Assembly (NCBI RefSeq): GCF_031954365.1
Contig: NZ_JAUSVZ010000001.1
Direction: 5' to 3' (one strand)
DNA: 64,000 nt
From: Brevibacillus aydinogluensis
GTDB taxonomy: Bacteria > Bacillota > Bacilli > Brevibacillales > Brevibacillaceae
Shown here piece by piece: positions 62,574-64,000 of this stretch. The stretch's first letter is position 1. Each line of letters begins with the position of its first letter. Under the pieces are notes generated by a model, which saw only the letters and a program-made list of their open reading frames with translations, made no database searches and had not been told where the DNA came from. The translations under genes were made by a program, and so were the position numbers.

Positions 62574-62604
62574 AGCGCACCGCTAACTAGCGGCGCGCTT
62601 TTTT
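62574..62604 (+). terminator. intrinsic terminator after udk
   Basis: AGCGCACCGCT (62574-62584) pairs with AGCGGCGCGCT (62589-62599) with one mismatch, and T6 follows. The rest of the 62456-62694 spacer shows no gene. Confidence 0.85.
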
Positions 62605-62694
62605 CATGCCTGAGCTGTGAAAACGAAGGGTCCCATCAGGTTTTCCCGCCACCTTCTCCGGCAATACTGGAAAAAAAAGGCGGGGGGATTGCGC

Positions 62695-64000
62695 ATGGAC
62701 CTGGAACGACGGGTGAAACGGCGCCACTTTCTCGTGCTGTTGTTCATGACGCTGGTGTGGGCCGGGCTGTTGGTCCGCCTCTGGTGGATACAACTGTGGG
62801 CATCGCACCGCTTCTCCAAACACGGCATCGATTTGGTGAAAAATGCGGTCAAGCAGCGGCAGCAGAGTATCGTGTTGAACAGCGGCCGGGGCGACATCCT
62901 CGACCGAAACGGCTACCCCTTTACCGGAGAGGAACAACTCGCCCTGCTTTTGTTCCCTTTGGCGAGGAGCAGCCTGCAGGACAACGGCGTTTGGAAGCGG
63001 CTGGCGGAGATCGTGCAAGTGCCGGAAACGATGCTGACAGACGTGATGACCAAAGCGAAAGCTCCGATCATGCTGAGGCAGACAGACGGCAGGCTGGTCC
63101 CATTGAGCGAGCGGCAGGCGGATCAGGTAAACGCGCTGGGGATTCCCGGCGTCCTCGCCCTGAAGGTGACGGAGCGCTATCGGACGGACGAGGTGGCCAA
63201 GCACGTGATCGGCTACATCCACCGCAATCCCGATCTGGTCCGCAAGCTCTATCCGGACGAGTGGGCGGAAGGGAAAATGAACGCAGACAGCACGGTCGGC
63301 GCGTCCGGCCTGGAACGCAGCTTTGACCGGTTTTTGCAGGGCGTGGAGCCATCCGTGCTCTCCTACTATGTGGACGGCGAGGGAAAGCCGCTCAAGGGTC
63401 TGGACATCCGCTACACGCGGCAGGAAAACGAGTACTACCCGCTGTCGCTGGTCACCACGCTGGACGCCGACCTGCAGCGCCGCTTGGAGCGGTCGGCGGA
63501 CAGCGCCGGTATGCAAGAAGGGGCGATCGTCGTGCTGGATGCCGAACACGCAGACGTCCTGGCGATGGTCAGCCGGCCGCAGTACGACCAGACGAAGGTG
63601 GACGTGCAGCAGGGGGCGTGGCGAAACCGCGCTGTCAAGCAGTACACTCCCGGTTCCGTATTCAAGACGGTTGTGGCCACGGCTGCCCTGGCGGAGGGGC
63701 TGGTTTCCCCCACCGAGCGGTTTGTCTGCCGCGGCAGTTATGGCAAATACGGCTTTTCCTGCTGGAAGCGGGACGGTCATGGCGCGCTGACAATGGAGGA
63801 GGCGTTTGCCCAGTCCTGCAACATCACCTTTGCCGAAATTGCCAAACGGATCGGCGGGGACAAACTGGAAGACTACGCCCGCCGTCTGGGCTTGTCTTCT
63901 CCGGTGGGCCACGTCACGCCGCACCTGTTCAAACTGGACGGTTTTCGGCAGATGGACGGCGAGGAGCAGGGACGGGTGTTCGCCGAGTCGGTATCCCGCC
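62695..64000 (+). CDS. class B penicillin-binding protein (3' truncated by window edge)
   Basis: A peptidoglycan transpeptidase, open through the end of the window (435 codons seen). One N-terminal transmembrane helix (LVLLFMTLVWAGLLVRLWWI) follows a basic start. The PBP dimerisation domain (GRGDILDRNGYPFTGE, then GASGLERSFDRFLQG) is followed by the transpeptidase domain with the SxxK nucleophile in TPGSVFKT (S321, K324) and SCN (374-376). The KTG motif is beyond the window. ATG 62695 follows GGGGGGA. B. subtilis PbpI (YrrR) lies in this neighbourhood and is the likely relative. greA is not between udk and this gene. Confidence 0.92.
   Translation, partial: MDLERRVKRRHFLVLLFMTLVWAGLLVRLWWIQLWASHRFSKHGIDLVKNAVKQRQQSIVLNSGRGDILDRNGYPFTGEEQLALLLFPLARSSLQDNGVWKRLAEIVQVPETMLTDVMTKAKAPIMLRQTDGRLVPLSERQADQVNALGIPGVLALKVTERYRTDEVAKHVIGYIHRNPDLVRKLYPDEWAEGKMNADSTVGASGLERSFDRFLQGVEPSVLSYYVDGEGKPLKGLDIRYTRQENEYYPLSLVTTLDADLQRRLERSADSAGMQEGAIVVLDAEHADVLAMVSRPQYDQTKVDVQQGAWRNRAVKQYTPGSVFKTVVATAALAEGLVSPTERFVCRGSYGKYGFSCWKRDGHGALTMEEAFAQSCNITFAEIAKRIGGDKLEDYARRLGLSSPVGHVTPHLFKLDGFRQMDGEEQGRVFAESVSR

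Overview
The window is a chromosomal segment of a spore-forming, GC-rich member of the Bacilli, most like Brevibacillus or a close relative. The evidence is sporulation genes (safA, a CotS-like gene, bofC, spoVB, a SpoIID-family gene) and a gene order that closely follows the pheA-safA-bofC-ruvAB-queA-tgt-yajC-spoVB-comN-secDF-recJ-apt-rel-dtd-hisS-aspS-rarA-cymR-recD2-alaS-ireB-ruvX-mltG-udk stretch of Bacillus subtilis. GC is clearly above one half, and GTG and TTG starts behind strong Shine-Dalgarno sites are common. No rRNA, tRNA, CRISPR, prophage or insertion sequence was seen.

Layout. 1-2.8 kb: amino-acid biosynthesis (thrC partial, thrB, pheA). 3-10 kb: spore coat assembly protein SafA with two proline-rich repeat arrays, a CotS-like coat protein, an exported CpdB-type phosphoesterase, bofC and an exported protein of unknown function. 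10-12.5 kb: ruvC-ruvA-ruvB plus a small membrane protein. 12.5-14.2 kb: an AT-richer insert holding an RRNPP-type peptide-sensing regulator followed by an unlisted 47-residue exported propeptide, with a sigma-H-like promoter at the 3' end of the regulator gene. This is the best candidate for an undescribed system. 14.3-19.1 kb: SpoIID-family protein, queA, tgt, yajC. 19-29.8 kb: membrane proteins, corA, DUF421, spoVB, comN, secD and secF (separate genes), a CDF transporter, recJ, apt. 30-35.2 kb: rel, dtd, then an SDR-like gene, a hydrolase and a double-HTH TetR repressor with matching operators. 35-46.5 kb: SH3-rich amidase, hemZ, a T-box-controlled hisS-aspS operon, 6S RNA, tcdA, a thioredoxin-like gene, and a DeoR regulator with an oxidoreductase. 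46.6-53.4 kb: rarA, cymR, cysteine desulfurase, recD2, PRC-barrel protein and two small proteins. 53.4-64 kb: a TerC-family gene under a yybP-ykoY manganese riboswitch with two successive terminators, an AI-2E family protein, T-box-controlled alaS, ireB-ruvX-yrzB, mltG, O-methyltransferase, udk and a truncated penicillin-binding protein.

The genes fall into a few functional blocks: Holliday-junction and replication repair (ruvABC, recJ, rarA, recD2), tRNA charging and modification (hisS, aspS, alaS, queA, tgt, dtd, tcdA), protein export (yajC, secD, secF), spore formation, and cell-wall remodelling (amidase, mltG, PBP). RNA-based control is unusually well represented: two T-boxes, one metal riboswitch and 6S RNA. 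Coordinates of CDS starts are my choices from Shine-Dalgarno spacing and family alignment. No database search was possible.
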